A DNA stretch of 64,000 bases from Guadua angustifolia (taxonomy: Eukaryota; Streptophyta; Magnoliopsida; Poales; Poaceae): positions 5,577,890 through 5,641,889 of the forward strand of contig CM070504.1 in NCBI GenBank assembly GCA_036346375.1. Direction: 5' to 3'. This document shows, in pieces, positions 1 to 11,155 of the stretch; the first letter of the stretch is position 1, and each line of letters begins with the position of its first letter. Below the pieces are notes generated by a model. The model saw nothing but the letters and a program-made list of their open reading frames with translations. It searched no databases and was not told the origin of the DNA. The position numbers and the translations under genes are program-made.

Positions 1-2
1 CT

Positions 3-756
3 TACCATCCGCAGACTGACGGGCAAAGCGAACGGGTTAATCAGTGTTTGGAAATGTATCTTCGCTGCGCTGTCAATGCTTCACCCACCAAGTGGAAGAA
101 CTAGTTAGGTTTGGCGGAGTTTTGGTATAATACCAACTATCACACGGCATTGGGTTGTTCTCCCTCCAAGGTCTTATATGGACACGAACCTCACTTCGGC
201 AATTTGCTTCGGGCAACTGAGCATGAGTCGGGGGACATAGAGGAGATGTTGGAGAATCGCAGACAATACAATGATCTAGTAAAGGAACACTTGGCTCGCG
301 CCCAGAATCGCATGAAGCTTCAGGCAGATCAGAAGCGCTAGGATCGTCAATTTCAAGTGGGAGACAAGGTATTGTTGAAGTTGCAACCTTACGCACAATC
401 ATCAGTGATTAATCGACCTTGTCCTAAACTTGCGTACAAGCACTTTGGTCCTTATTCAGTATTGGAGAAGATAGGACAAGCAGCTTACAAATTGGATTTA
501 CCAAGTCACAGCATAGTTCATCCCGTTTCCCATGTGTCCCAGCTGAAAGTGCTTCATCCTGATTATACTCCAGTTTTTGCTGACCTTCCGAAGGTGGTTG
601 AACTCGATAAACTTTCTCTGAGCCTGAAGCAATCTTGGAACGGAGGTTGGTCAAGAAAGGTAACAAAGCTATTGTGCAAGGATTAATCAAATGGACGGGA
701 TTATCGGCCGACTCGGCGACTTGGGAAGATCTTACAATGTTGCAGCATTCTTTTCC
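3..756 (+). pseudogene. Ty3/gypsy pol fragment: integrase C-terminal part plus chromodomain
   Basis: The reading frame opens at the window edge inside an integrase core, with YHPQTDGQSERVNQ carrying the last catalytic acidic residue (E of SER). It continues through the integrase C-terminal region (DKVLLKLQPY, then HPVSHVSQLKVLHP). In-frame TAG stops at 102-104 and 339-341 break it. A frame change near 616 leads into a chromodomain-like end (EPEAILERRLVKKG, then IKWTGLSADSATWEDL). In chromovirus-type gypsy elements this chromodomain sits at the end of pol and guides integration. The copy is dead. The rest of pol lies off the left edge, and the 3' side is cut by the MITE that begins at about 757. 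Confidence 0.88.
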
Positions 757-1090
757 GGAAAAATATCCTGTGCAATCGAGAGAAATTTGGTGAAACCACG
801 GTACAACCCAACTAGAAAAAGTTTCAAAAATTCTGAAAAAAATCATGGATGTACATCTCAGCTTACCCCATCTACATATAAAATTTCATGATCAAATTCG
901 TCATCGCTCATGATCAACTTTGTCAAACTTGTAACTTTTAGCACAGGACGAATTTGATCATGAAATTTTATATGTAGATGGGGTAAGCTGAGATGTACAT
1001 CCAAAATTTTTTTCAAAATTTTTTTAAACTTTTTCTAGTTGGGTTGCACCGTGGTTTCACCAACTCTCTGGTTGCACAGGATATGTTTCC
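757..1090. mobile_element. Long-hairpin MITE, copy 1
   Basis: The two halves are near-perfect reverse complements. The left end reads GGAAAAATATCCTGTGCAA and the right end, read in reverse, GGAAACATATCCTGTGCAA. Both then run through ACCACGG(T)GCAACCCA-type sequence and a shared TGTACATCTCAGCTTACCCC block. There is no coding capacity. Copies 2 (20234-20613) and 3 (31769-32077) belong to the same family. No target-site duplication is visible here, unlike copy 3. It abuts the end of the gypsy chromodomain. Confidence 0.82.
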
Positions 1091-1631
1091 GGCTTTAAAA
1101 GGGGTGTCCGCTGGGAGAAGAAGACAGAAATGAATATGAAAGAAATCTTCCTCTAGCGTCGGCTCTGAGTTCTTTTCACCCTTTCCTTTCCACTGTGTTC
1201 TTATTTCGTCTGACGAGATCATCGAACAGCGCTCGATCTCACGCCCGTCTTACTCGGCGGCAAGGGGACATATCACCAACCCCTGGACCGCCTCAAGTCG
1301 GGCGGGCAGCACGGGGAACCAGCTCGACTCCAGCATGATCCTCCAGCGATTTGACAGATGCGGATCCACGGCCCCCAGTCGGACGGGAGGAACGCACCCG
1401 GATCCTTGGACGCCTCGGAGATACCTCTACACCGCCGTCGTCATCTTCCGTGAGATGTCGATTCTGGGTGTCGAAGGATTCTCAGCACTTCCCCAGCACT
1501 GCCTACCTAGTGATCTGCTCCTTTTTTTTTCTTTGTTGCATCCGTGCTGATCAACCTCCTGCGGGATGTCAGTTGTCTTTTTTATTTCAAGGTTTGTCTA
1601 TATTGTAAGGTGACTGAAAAACTTCTTAAGC
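1091..1631. other. No recognisable gene
   Basis: The stretch is mixed in composition, GC-rich around 1230-1480, with a T-run near 1523. It may be the remaining 3' part or LTR of the gypsy copy to the left, but no second LTR is in view to prove it. Short open frames here show no motif I recognise. Confidence 0.4.
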
Positions 1632-2180
1632 ATAAATCATGTTCTTTATCCATTCTATCAACATCCAGCCATACGGTACAACAATCTTTATATTAATACA
1701 ATGGTCACAAAAGTTGACTTCGACTTCAGAAAAATTCAGGCAACTTAGAAATAGCAAAATTGTTTTTTTTTTCAATTGCATTCCTATGAACCTTGCTCTC
1801 CTCTTTCACCTCTGCGCCTCGAAGTCACGTCTAATCTATCTCCAACAAAGGACATAATGGCAATTACAAGAGGTCAACCCCTTTGACCCTAGTCGAAGCA
1901 GGAAAAACTCACTATCAATCGCATTTCTTTTATCCATTGGATCAACATCCAGTCATAATGTGTATCAATCTTTATACAAATACAATTGTCAAAAAAATTG
2001 ACAGACTTAATAAAATTTCGGATGACCTAGAAATAGCAATTTTTTTCAATTGCGTCCCTAAGAACCTTGCTCTCACCTTTCGCCTCTGCACTTCGAAGTC
2101 ATTAGTCATATCTAATCTCTGCCAACCAAAGGGCATAATGGCAATTGCAATAGCTCATACCCTTTTGACCCAAGTCCCCC
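1632..2180. repeat. Degenerate two-copy direct repeat, about 250 bp per unit
   Basis: Unit 1 (about 1639-1890) and unit 2 (about 1926-2175) share, in the same order, TTATCCATT..ATCAACATCCAG, CAATCTTTATA, AACCTTGCTCTC, CACCTCTGC, TCGAAGTCA, GGCATAATGGCAATT and CCCTTTTGACCC. Each unit has an internal T-run before CAATTGC. By eye about three quarters of positions match. No coding sense is seen. Confidence 0.7.
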
Positions 2181-2280
2181 TTTTGGTGTGGCATTGAACT
2201 ATTGAAGTAATCATCATCTTTTCGGAGTGAATAATGTGCAAACTTCAAAAACTCATATAAATAATTTTGGAATGACTTCA

Positions 2281-2474
2281 GCTCGGACGTCTGAGATTTT
2301 CAAACGCATTGCAATATTTTTTTTCAACACGTGCAACATTTTTCTTCGATAAACAGTAGAAATGCGGCACACTAAACAGATGTTGTAAACGTTGCAAAAA
2401 AAATATTGCACGCGTCGAAAAAAAATGTTGCAAGAGACGTTCGACGGAATGCACAGTAATCAAACGTCCGAGCG
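2281..2474. mobile_element. Short inverted-repeat element (MITE-like)
   Basis: The ends are GCTCGGACGT at 2281 and its exact reverse complement ACGTCCGAGC at 2465-2474. The inside carries repeats of the type GCAACATTTTT / GTGCAATATTTTT in both orientations, making most of the element foldable. It lies about 380 bp upstream of the eIF3k start codon. A clear target-site duplication was not found. Confidence 0.6.
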
Positions 2475-2829
2475 AAATTTCAATGCACCCTAGATCATTC
2501 ACTGACAAATTTCTCAAAGATGTTTTATCTCTTTGTGCGATTGGACTGCTCTCACATTTCTACTTTTTTTTCCGTCTTACTTCTAGCAGGGTGCATATGC
2601 AATATCCGAACCTTAGATGTACACCAACGCATTTTCTTCTGCAACATTTTGCAGCGCAGGTCCCCAAATAATGAATGGCATATATGCCGGGCACGGATAA
2701 TCGAGGGACTAAAGCGACAAATTTACGCAAACCCGAAAACCCCTTCCATTGCCTTTGCCTCCCTTCCTCTGCGCCGCCACCACTCTCGCCTCTTGCGGCT
2801 TCCAGGGTTCGCGCGAGATCTAGCTAGCG

Positions 2830-2839
2830 TTAGGGTTTA
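2830..2839 (+). promoter_or_regulatory. Telo-box upstream of eIF3k
   Basis: TTAGGGTTTA lies 14 bases before the start codon, in the leader or core promoter. This motif is common in promoters of plant translation genes. The start codon has a good context (ACCATGGCG). Confidence 0.6.
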
Positions 2840-2853
2840 CGAAACCGGCAACC

Positions 2854-5800
2854 ATGGCGAACGAGCAACCGCCGGCGGAGAGCTACACGGTGGAGGAGCT
2901 CGTGGCCGTGAACCCATACAACCCCGACATCCTCAACGACCTCGAAGTCTTTGTCAACGAGCAGGTAAACCCTAGCCCTGGGATGCGTTTACTCCTGTTC
3001 GTTTCGCTCCTGTATTTGGTGGAACTGGCGAAGGCTCGGCCTGCAGGTTTGGTGGTTGGCTGTGCTAAAACTAGCGTCTCGTGTTTACGTTTGAATGGGG
3101 GCAAAATCGGTGGGTTGGTGGTGGAGTGCTAAATTGTGCTGCATTTTCAGATCTAATCCATTCTTAGGAATACGCAGAGGCTAGAAATTAGCAGTATTTT
3201 CATCTTTGCGGGTGGATTGTAGTGTATTTTGTTGCTGGGGGCGGTAAATTTACTGCTGTATTAAGCATAGAGGGCTGCTGGGTTTATGTGTAATGGTCGG
3301 TGGGAGTTTTAGAGTATTTATTTTGTAGGAGAACTAGTTTGAGGCTTCAATGGTGAGTGCAAAACAAATTGTGCGTTTGGATGCTATTAGAATAGGCAGA
3401 TTAGGTTTGCCTTTGCTGTTATAAGATGTTACGTGCATTTCTCTTGCACAAATAGAGAGATTTGCTATTGGGAACAACAAGCATGTGTTCATAACTCATT
3501 AGGAATGGTGGATGGATGTATAGATGAATTTGTAATTGGTAAGATGTGTGGTCAGTGGTGACGAAGTGGCAATATCAGGCTATTGTGCAGATTATACCCA
3601 TTGAGTTCACTGGTTCTATAGATACAGCGAATTTTCGTATTGTGACTTTTGCAGAAACGAGTTTGACAAGAGACTCATTTCAGGTTCTATGGTACTGTGC
3701 ACATCCGTGCTTGCCCTTTAGTTTTATTGCAACATTAGTTATTTCATGTTTCAACCCTTTCGAATTTACAGCCTTTTTTTATTATTTCTATTTAGGTTTC
3801 TTCTTTACAGCCTTTTTTTATTATTTCTATTTAGGTTTCTTCTCAAACATATAACTTGGACGCAAATCTCAGCCTTCTTCGTCTGTACCAGGTAGCAATG
3901 CATCTCCATATGGACAATTTTTATCCAGATTATGGCTCCATTGATACGTCTGCTTAATGATTTATTTCCCTTTGCAGTTTGAGCCAGAAAGGTTGAGCGT
4001 ACAGATTATAGCTCGCATATTGATCAAGGTAACAAAGCAACTAATGTTTACATCAGTTTTATTAATACAATATTTCTTGGTTCACTCCCAACTGTTTACT
4101 CTGTGTATGTTGTTCTATTGACAGGCTCTCATGGCAATGCCAGCCCCTGACTTCAGCCTATGCTTATTCTTAATTCCTGAACACGTGGTATGAAAAAGAT
4201 ATCCTGCCCTCCCGTGTGTATCCGATGGAATCCAACTGTTTTCATCGCTTATTACATATTTATGTTTCCAAGCAAATGCTATTGAACATGCAACTTAGGA
4301 CTGTCTAGAATTTAGAAGCGTTGAATTATGTGTCAATACTCATTGATTTATATGTCATGGAAGTTGATCGATATATTAACCTTCAAATAATACTGTCAGA
4401 TTTGTAGACCTGGAGACACAATATTTTACAATGACTTGTAGACTTGTAGTTGATGCAATAAACATATTCAGTTGTTCACTTTATATTCAGTATATGCTCA
4501 TTTTGAATTCAATGATATCATGGAAAGGAACTTGTTTTCCCATTTTGAAGTATCCCTTGTGGTTATTTGAAAATTTTAAATTCTGCATCAGACAAATAAT
4601 TATTACAATTGTATAAGATGTCAGATTTGATCTGTCCTGTTGCCTTTTAATTGTGCGTCTTTTGCTCCTTTTTTGTTGGGTTTCATTAAATGTTCTGCTA
4701 TTATGTGGAGTTGACTTGTATGCTCTTTTATTTTAGCAAATGGAGGAGCAATTCAAGACATTGATAGTTCTTTCTCACTACCTGGAGGTACATACTTGGT
4801 CTTACTAAGTGACTATGTATAGATGTCTAATAGCTAGTGTGATATTCACTGCTAACCTCAATTAACTCGGTTACAGACTGCTAGGTTCCGTCAGTTTTGG
4901 GATGAGGCAGCAAAGAACCGCAACATATTGGAAGTTGTTCCAGGTATATATATTTCTTGAGGCACTGAATCTGTTGTTTGTTATCTATTGTAAAGCAACT
5001 TGTTGCAAGCAATTGCAGTCGTAATGCCTGTGCATGTTAATGCCCATATAGGATTCCTAATAGAAGTTTTAAATCATGTCAGTATTTTTCTTTTCATTTT
5101 CCATCATCGGACTTTGGGTGCGAGTGATGCAATACAGCTTTTCTGATTTACTGCATTTGCTAAATAAGCTTAGTTTTTGCACAACTTGTTTTTTTTTTAA
5201 ATTAACCTTGTGCTTTTCATTATCGGTGTTTACCATGCGTTTACATAGCATATTAACGCCCAACGAAATAATTTGTGTACTAATCCTGTCCCGTCAATAG
5301 GTGCCTGGTATCATGTGGGTGTGTTGTGTTAATTTCACGTTTTGCATATTCATTTATTTCACCGAAAAAGGTGCCTGCTGGCTAGAAACTTTATTTTCAT
5401 AACCCTAACAGGAACTTGCTATGTAATTTTTCTAAGTTGTGTTCAGTTGGATGCTATCTTATGCCAATTGCTCTGTATTATTTTCTTTTGACCTAATGAT
5501 GAAGTTGTACTGACACTGCGGATTTTTTGCAGGTTTTGAGGAGGCAATCCAAGCCTATGCTATTCATGTGCTCTCCTTGACATACCAGAAAGTTCCTAGG
5601 CCTGTTCTCGCAGAGGTAAAACAAGTATCCTTTTAAATTAATTATGGGAGTCCTGCAGGCTGCATATGCTTTCGTATGAGCTTGTTCTTACACATTTTGG
5701 ATGATCGTGATAATTTAAGTGTGGTATTAGATAATAGCTGCGAATATTGTGTATGCTGAAGAAATTGTCATCATCCAAATCGTGCTGATTATCCTATAGG

Positions 5801-6068
5801 GGTCATTGTTTGCATTACACATGGATGGTTTCTTGTTGATGTTACAGCCCACCACTTTTGTTTTCAGGCCATCAACATTGAAGGTCTTGCATTGGACAAG
5901 TTTCTGGAGTATCATGTTGCAAACTCAGGTTGGGTAATTGAGAAGGGTGGATGTTCTCAACTGATTGTCCTTCCACGCAATGAGTTCAATCACCCAGAGC
6001 TAAAAAAGAACACAGCTGACACTGTTCCGTTCGAGCACATAACCCGCATATTCCCTGTCCTGAGCTGA
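2854..6068 (+). CDS. TIF3K1: Eukaryotic translation initiation factor 3 subunit k (eIF3k)
   Basis: This is a non-core subunit of the eIF3 complex, which joins the 40S ribosome in the cytosol during initiation. The model has eight exons: 2854-2964, 3835-3891, 3978-4028, 4125-4187, 4737-4787, 4877-4943, 5533-5615, 5868-6068. All junctions are GT-AG and the frame stays open for 227 codons plus TGA, the usual family length. The N-terminus (SYTVEELVAVNPYNPDIL) and the stretches LMAMPAPDFSLCLFLIPEHV, ARFRQFWDEAAKN and NEFNHPELKKNTAD are the conserved plant eIF3k blocks. The C-terminal part is the PCI/winged-helix-like region. The start at 2854 gives the expected N-terminus in good context. Intron 1 is long (870 bp) and ends in a duplicated acceptor (see 3765-3842). 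It appears intact and functional. Confidence 0.95.
3765..3842 (+). repeat. 39-bp tandem duplication containing the intron 1 splice acceptor of eIF3k
   Basis: Two adjacent copies (3765-3803 and 3804-3842), essentially identical, each contain TTTACAGCC, a T-run, ATTATTTCTATTTAG and GTTTCTTC. The second TTTAG at 3830-3834 is the acceptor used in the model. The first TTTAG would splice in the same frame but reads into a TAG (the duplicated acceptor itself) after 12 codons. Confidence 0.9.
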
Positions 6069-6381
6069 TTCAGCGACCATGATCAAATTGACATTGAGCA
6101 GTTGCGTGGTCATCGTTCCCTCCAGACCTACTGAAAGTTTTATAGAACTTCTATGGCATACCACATTTTGAGGTTTTGGGAGTATCCGGGTGCGCTTGTC
6201 TTTAGCTAAACGAGTATTGTCAACTAATAGTGCCTACCCGAGCGTCATATATTGCTAAGTTATGTTTTCAATGCATTCCTATCGAGATGTTACAACTGTT
6301 GAGTAATTTTATGACAGCAAAATTTTGCACTTCACCTATGTATTCGGGATCGGCACAAATATTTGTATTCCAGTTGCTGGA
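6069..6381 (+). other. eIF3k 3' UTR and flank
   Basis: Non-coding sequence follows the eIF3k stop codon. It presumably holds the 3' UTR; no distinct polyadenylation signal was assigned. The sequence becomes repeat-like from about 6380. Confidence 0.5.
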
Positions 6382-7220
6382 GTCCAGACCATGGATTGAA
6401 ATCTCATCGGTTTCTCGTGAGATCTTGCTTACCGTAGGTGGACGAGTTTTGAAATGCCGGCCGAAGTGAAAAAAATTCAAAATTTTTTGAATTAGTACAG
6501 TGATTTCGCTATATCTCGGCGAGATTTCACCATATGCCGCTGAAATCTCGGCCTTTTAGTTCGGAATTTGCTATTTGATAACCGGAAATTGATCAATAAC
6601 CCTTAATGATGTCATATTGAATGAACATTTGTTGAAAAACCGAATTTTTGAGACATTATTTAAAAACTACGAAAAAACTATCGGATTTTTATAAAATTGT
6701 ACATACTTTATTATGATGTAAAAAATTTATAATACCATCTTAAGAAGTGTAGGATCATACAGAATTTTTTTTAAAATATTTTAACTTCATTTGTTATCTT
6801 TAAAAAATAAAAAAATAGATTGAATATAATTGAGACACTAACATTGTCAGAATTTTATAAATTTGTTCGAGTGTGATTACGATCTAAAATTTTTAGGAGA
6901 TATTAGAAGACCTACGGTTTGCATGATATGGATTTTACCAACTAAGCCAAAGCCAATGATGTGTGAGGGTCTTGAGTAATTATTCCATTTATCTATACCA
7001 TTCTCACTTGTGTTTATGTACATAAATCATTCACTACACACGTAGCTCACTTTACTCTTTGTCTCTCACAGCTCACCATCTTCTCCCAGCGAAATTCGTG
7101 GTTGAGTTCATCTCGCTAAAAGAGATGAACAAAGTCACAGGTATCCAATGTAATTGTTTTTCATTCCACTTGTTAATCATGTATATCGAAACTTCTCAAC
7201 GGTGTTAATATTATTTTCAA

Positions 7221-7975
7221 TTGCCCACAAGTAGGAAGAGCCCTACCAGATTGGGCCGAGTACATACATGGTCGGTGATATGCACAAAGGGGAGAGAAAA
7301 GCGTGCTAATGACGTTGACGACGACGACATGCTAGCAGGAGCTTTAGGCAGGTTGGAGAAATTATCGGGCAGCCAGTGTCCTAAGGGAAAAGAAAAAGAC
7401 CTAAGCGATGATAAGCCTAATGTCAGCCGTGGCGATGAAATAGATACACCTCCTGAAAATGTGCAGTGCCTTAGTAGTAGATCAGCGACAGCGACAGACT
7501 CTCCCAGCGATGGTGAGTTGGAAACTAGTCGGTATACTATGCGTCTCCATTCACAACCACAATCATCAGCAAGATCACAATAAGGGGTAGCCCCCCGAGG
7601 AGGGGCTCACAGAGGCAGACCTGTAGTAAGGGGAATGGCGCGTCGAGTGGTAGGGGTGGGCAGCAGACAGCACAGCCACACGATGACATAGGCTTATGGT
7701 GTAGCAACCAGTCTTCTAGCCATTTGGCTTCCCAACTGAGTATAGTGGGTACGGTTCGATGCTCTATGGAGGGGATCAGGGTTGGTACGGTTACAGATAG
7801 AGTCATGATGGATCGAGCATCTCTTGGCTATTTGACTACACTGATCCATACGCTGATCTGTACGAACGATACTCATTTGTCAGTGTCAGGTACCTTCATC
7901 AGTCAGAGAATTATAGTACCTGGATGGCTCATTACGAATATTAGATGTCTGCCTTGCTACCGCGGGACATGATCT
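7221..7975 (+). pseudogene. Possible transposase C-terminal tail (degenerate)
   Basis: An acidic and serine-rich open stretch (7221-7583, 120 codons) is followed in changing frames by a tyrosine-rich tail: fragments YGGDQGWYGY, FDYTDPYADLYERYSF and SENYSTWMAHYEY between about 7755 and 7945. Stops and frame changes break it. Tyrosine- and serine-rich tails of this type follow the dimerisation domain in some rice hAT-like transposases, but no catalytic domain is present. The family call is a weak inference. Confidence 0.35.
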
Positions 7976-8099
7976 AGGAAAATACAAGCAACAACACAAA
8001 AGAAGGTATCACGAGATCATTGTCGATAACGCGGAAGTGGAGTCTGCACAACAAACATATTACTACTCATAGGTACGTGGATTAATTGATAAAATAACC

Positions 8100-8235
8100 T
8101 CACTTGCTTGTGCCATTGATAAAATGCCCGTAATGTCTCACTGATATGCGGGTCCTGGGATCACATATTAGTGAAACAAATGAAGTATTTTATCAATTGC
8201 ACCAAGTAAAATAGGGCATATGATTAAATCTCCCT
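8100..8235. repeat. Short imperfect inverted repeat
   Basis: CCATTGATAAAATG near 8112 faces a GAAGTATTTTATCAATTG segment near 8188, around a central GCGGGTCCTGGGATCACAT. This layout is typical of small non-coding grass repeats. A loosely similar sequence (GGGTCACATGTTAGTGAGAC) occurs at about 29845. Confidence 0.4.
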
Positions 8236-8329
8236 ATTTCATGCCTATTTAATTGTTATGCAAATATACATTGATTGTCTCCAATTGTGACTCTCAAAAT
8301 CTGAATTTCAATCGAAATGCTGCCGAATT

Positions 8330-8790
8330 TTCTAAATTCACTGATTGATAATCATATAAAAATTTTATGGTAAGGTTAATGATACATCACGATGATCTGA
8401 TCAAAATTTCAAAAATTTCTATCGTACTTTCAACCATTTTTTATGCAGACATCACCGCTGTTCGAATTTTCAAAAATCCATCGAGCTTCACCATCACCTG
8501 AAAAATTTATAGAAAGATTAATGATATGTCAGAATCGTGCACAAAAAATTTCAAATATTTCTAACATGGTTTGTCCCATTTTTCATTCGGTTCGAAATTA
8601 CGAGTCAGCGTTTTATTAGTATAGTAGTAATATTTTAATTTTTAAAAATTCCATAGGTTTCATAATTATTTGAAATTTTTCTGGCAATATCATCAATGTG
8701 TCAAGAATCTCTAGAAAAATTTCAAAATTTTTTGACTTTGTTTCGATCGGATTTCGCGCTGTCCAATTTTACCGAGATTTCGATTCTACA
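8330..8790. repeat. Degenerate tandem repeat, about 160-170 bp unit
   Basis: A block of the form GAAATTTTTATGGTAA.. / AATGATA..TCA / AAAATTTCAAAAATTT recurs at about 8355-8425, 8500-8560 and 8670-8745. A similar block is found inside the MULE at 49597-49670. No coding sense is seen. Confidence 0.45.
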
Positions 8791-9838
8791 GGTGGAAAAA
8801 GGGGAATTGAAAATATATTTTTGTATTTCTTCTAAAATCTCTATTACTTCTAATTAGGAGTTGGTGGTGTCACGTCCGTTCTCCACCACCAACCCACAAA
8901 ACTGAACCGGACGAAAAAAACCGATCTATTCTTTTTTTGCTTTCGTTCCTCGCGATAGTTCTCGATCTCGTTCCTCCCGAACAAAACCAAACCGGCCCCT
9001 TCCTCTCCGGATAGCTCCAGATTTCATTTGTTCCGATCTGTATGTGTCGTTTTAAAAATCTGTAACGACCGGGAACTAACTAATTATATGTGTTTGGCGA
9101 GTGTACAAACTTACTCCATACTAGCTAGCAAATCTATTTAGGGAGTCTATATGTATGCCTAAGGGAGTATGTATACTTGATTGTACTTGAGGAGTATGTA
9201 TACATGAGGGTGTATATCATGTAAACATGTATGCAGGGAGTATGCACATTTTGACGTGTTCGGAGATAGATTAGCATGGACTATCTATACCAAACTTCTT
9301 CCTGTATTTGAGGGAGCGGGTGCATGAAGAAACGATCAGCTGGATACTCGGCCTTCCCTGGCCGTGAGTGCTGCATACATGCATCTTACATTTCTCTTTG
9401 TTTCCTTTCTAAACGATATATTTCATGTCTTTATTAAATGGAGTATGGAGTATACGGCTCAAAACGATTAAGTATGGAATATACATACTCCTTTTCCATA
9501 CGTACAAATACCTCTACTAATATAAATTTGCGATTGATGGCGTGTCCGTTCTTCCTAGCCCTCCTCTCTCGGCCATATCTCCAATAATGACCGATCATTA
9601 TAGCTAATTATTCTTTCTCGATTCTGACCAACCATATCTCTCTAAATATGGTGATTATTATACCAAAATCCTTGATTATTGTTGGTAATTAATAGCTGGC
9701 CAATCATTCCTTTTGTACTATATATATATTGTACAGTTTTCACAGAATCAATCAAGAGAATTCATTCAAGATCTCCCATATCGTGTCAGCCATGTAATTG
9801 AACTTGACGAATCGATCAATAAGTGACGGACCGACGAC

Positions 9839-10009
9839 ATGGCCGTGGTAGGCGCAGGGGCCGAAAGTGCGATCGATAGTAACTACGGCCAGAAGGACAG
9901 CCAGAGCGCGACGCCTACCGGATGCCGTGACCCCAGCGCCGACCAGTTGGACTTGAACAAAGCGTATGACGCTTCGGCGCAGTTGCTCGGCGACACCGAT
10001 GAGACGTAG
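9839..10009 (+). CDS. Small ORF, 56 codons, hypothetical
   Basis: An ATG-to-TAG frame encodes 56 residues, starting MAVVGAGAESAIDS and ending QLLGDTDET, with no cysteine cluster or membrane segment. It is GC-rich compared with its AT-rich surroundings. A TATA-like CTATATATATAT lies near 9720, about 120 bp upstream, followed by a leader with the look of a transcribed 5' UTR. I do not recognise the product. It could be a real small gene, a remnant of one, or chance. Confidence 0.3.
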   Translation: MAVVGAGAESAIDSNYGQKDSQSATPTGCRDPSADQLDLNKAYDASAQLLGDTDET

Positions 10010-10141
10010 TCGGCGGGCATGGCGAGAGGAAGAGGAACGCGAGTTGGTAATATAAATTGCAAAAAGGGATAAAAATGATTGATTGATTTTTAAGATTGGT
10101 AATATATATTGCTACGTACAATATATTTAGTTTTAATTCAT

Positions 10142-10217
10142 ACCGGAGAAGAAACCATAAAAACTTTTGTAATCGGGAGACCGGAGAAAAAACCATAAAA
10201 ACTTTTGTAATCGGGAG
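10142..10217. repeat. 38-bp tandem duplication
   Basis: Two adjacent 38-bp units (10142-10179, 10180-10217), each with ACCGGAGAA, AACCATAAAAAC and TTTTGTAATCGGGAG, differ at a single base. Confidence 0.9.
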
Positions 10218-10953
10218 AAATAGATGTTTGATCTTGTAGCACAATTTTCTTTTATTGCTTGATCTTTATGTTTCGTTATCAATTTTATTTTTCGTAGCAA
10301 CGCACGAGCATTGATCTAGTTTATCTGAAATTTTTAATCTCACTGAGATTTTGTTTTCCGATCACATCCGGTAGTTCGAACAAAAAACAAGATTTCAATC
10401 CTTGGTCGAGACTAAATCTCACTGCCAAGTAATTGATGATGCCTGGTGAGTGCAAGCGGGAGGAGGATTCGTATGCAGCCTCTCCGTTGTTGCTCATCCA
10501 AACTCATTTCATGGGCTCATGGCCATGGCCTCATCAATCCCCAGGATAAGAGGTTAGAGTGTGTTTGGCAGGAATTTAGCTTCTTCATATTCATAAATCT
10601 GATGAAGCTGAAAATTGTAGTTTTACCAGATTCGTAAAGCTGAAACTGTGAGTACATTAAGAGTGTTTAGATAGATCATTTTGTTTACATTTTAGACTAA
10701 AAATATAAACTTAATTCATTTTATTTTAACCTATAAGTTTCAGATTTCAGAAAAAACCTAGAATTTAAAGCTCTACCAAGTATACCCTTAGTCTAACCGT
10801 GCCTCGTCAGATGTGCATTTTCTTCGAGTGTCATGATCATGATTCTCGTCAAAGAGTGCTGACAACATAAACTGCCAAAATTTATCTGTAGAAAAATAAA
10901 ACAAATTTATCTGGAAAGAAAAGGAGAAAGGGAGTCACATGTACATATTCATT

Positions 10954-11023
10954 TGGGCCGGCCCATGCTGTACAATGGCCCAAGGAGCATTGCTACCTCG
11001 CTACAAAAGCCGATTAGGGTTTT
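10954..11023 (+). promoter_or_regulatory. Site II motifs and telo-box of the ribosomal protein SA promoter
   Basis: The palindrome TGGGCCGGCCCA (10954-10965) and TGGCCCA (10976-10982) are site II-type elements. TTAGGGTTTT at 11014-11023 is a telo-box. This pairing is the known promoter signature of plant ribosomal protein genes, giving growth-linked expression. It lies 130-200 bp upstream of the start codon. Confidence 0.75.
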
Positions 11024-11155
11024 GAGGCCGCAGATAAGAGCGCCCCCTCCCCTCCTTCTTCCCCTCCGCGCCGCCTCTCCCAGACACCGAGCTCCCTCTC
11101 GCTCTCTCCTCCTCCCCTTGGCGGCACCACCCAGACACTCGCATCACCATCCACC

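Larger units (their letters stand above)
6382..10412. mobile_element. Candidate decayed DNA transposon (about 4 kb)
   Basis: GTCCAGACC.TGGATTGAAATC at 6382-6403 faces its inverse at 10391-10412, with 19 of 22 positions matching. Related CGAGATTTC motifs recur inside both ends (6510-6560, 8770-8790, 10335-10350). A broken transposase-like tail lies inside (7221-7975). No target-site duplication was found, so the boundaries and the unity of the region are uncertain. Confidence 0.35.
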
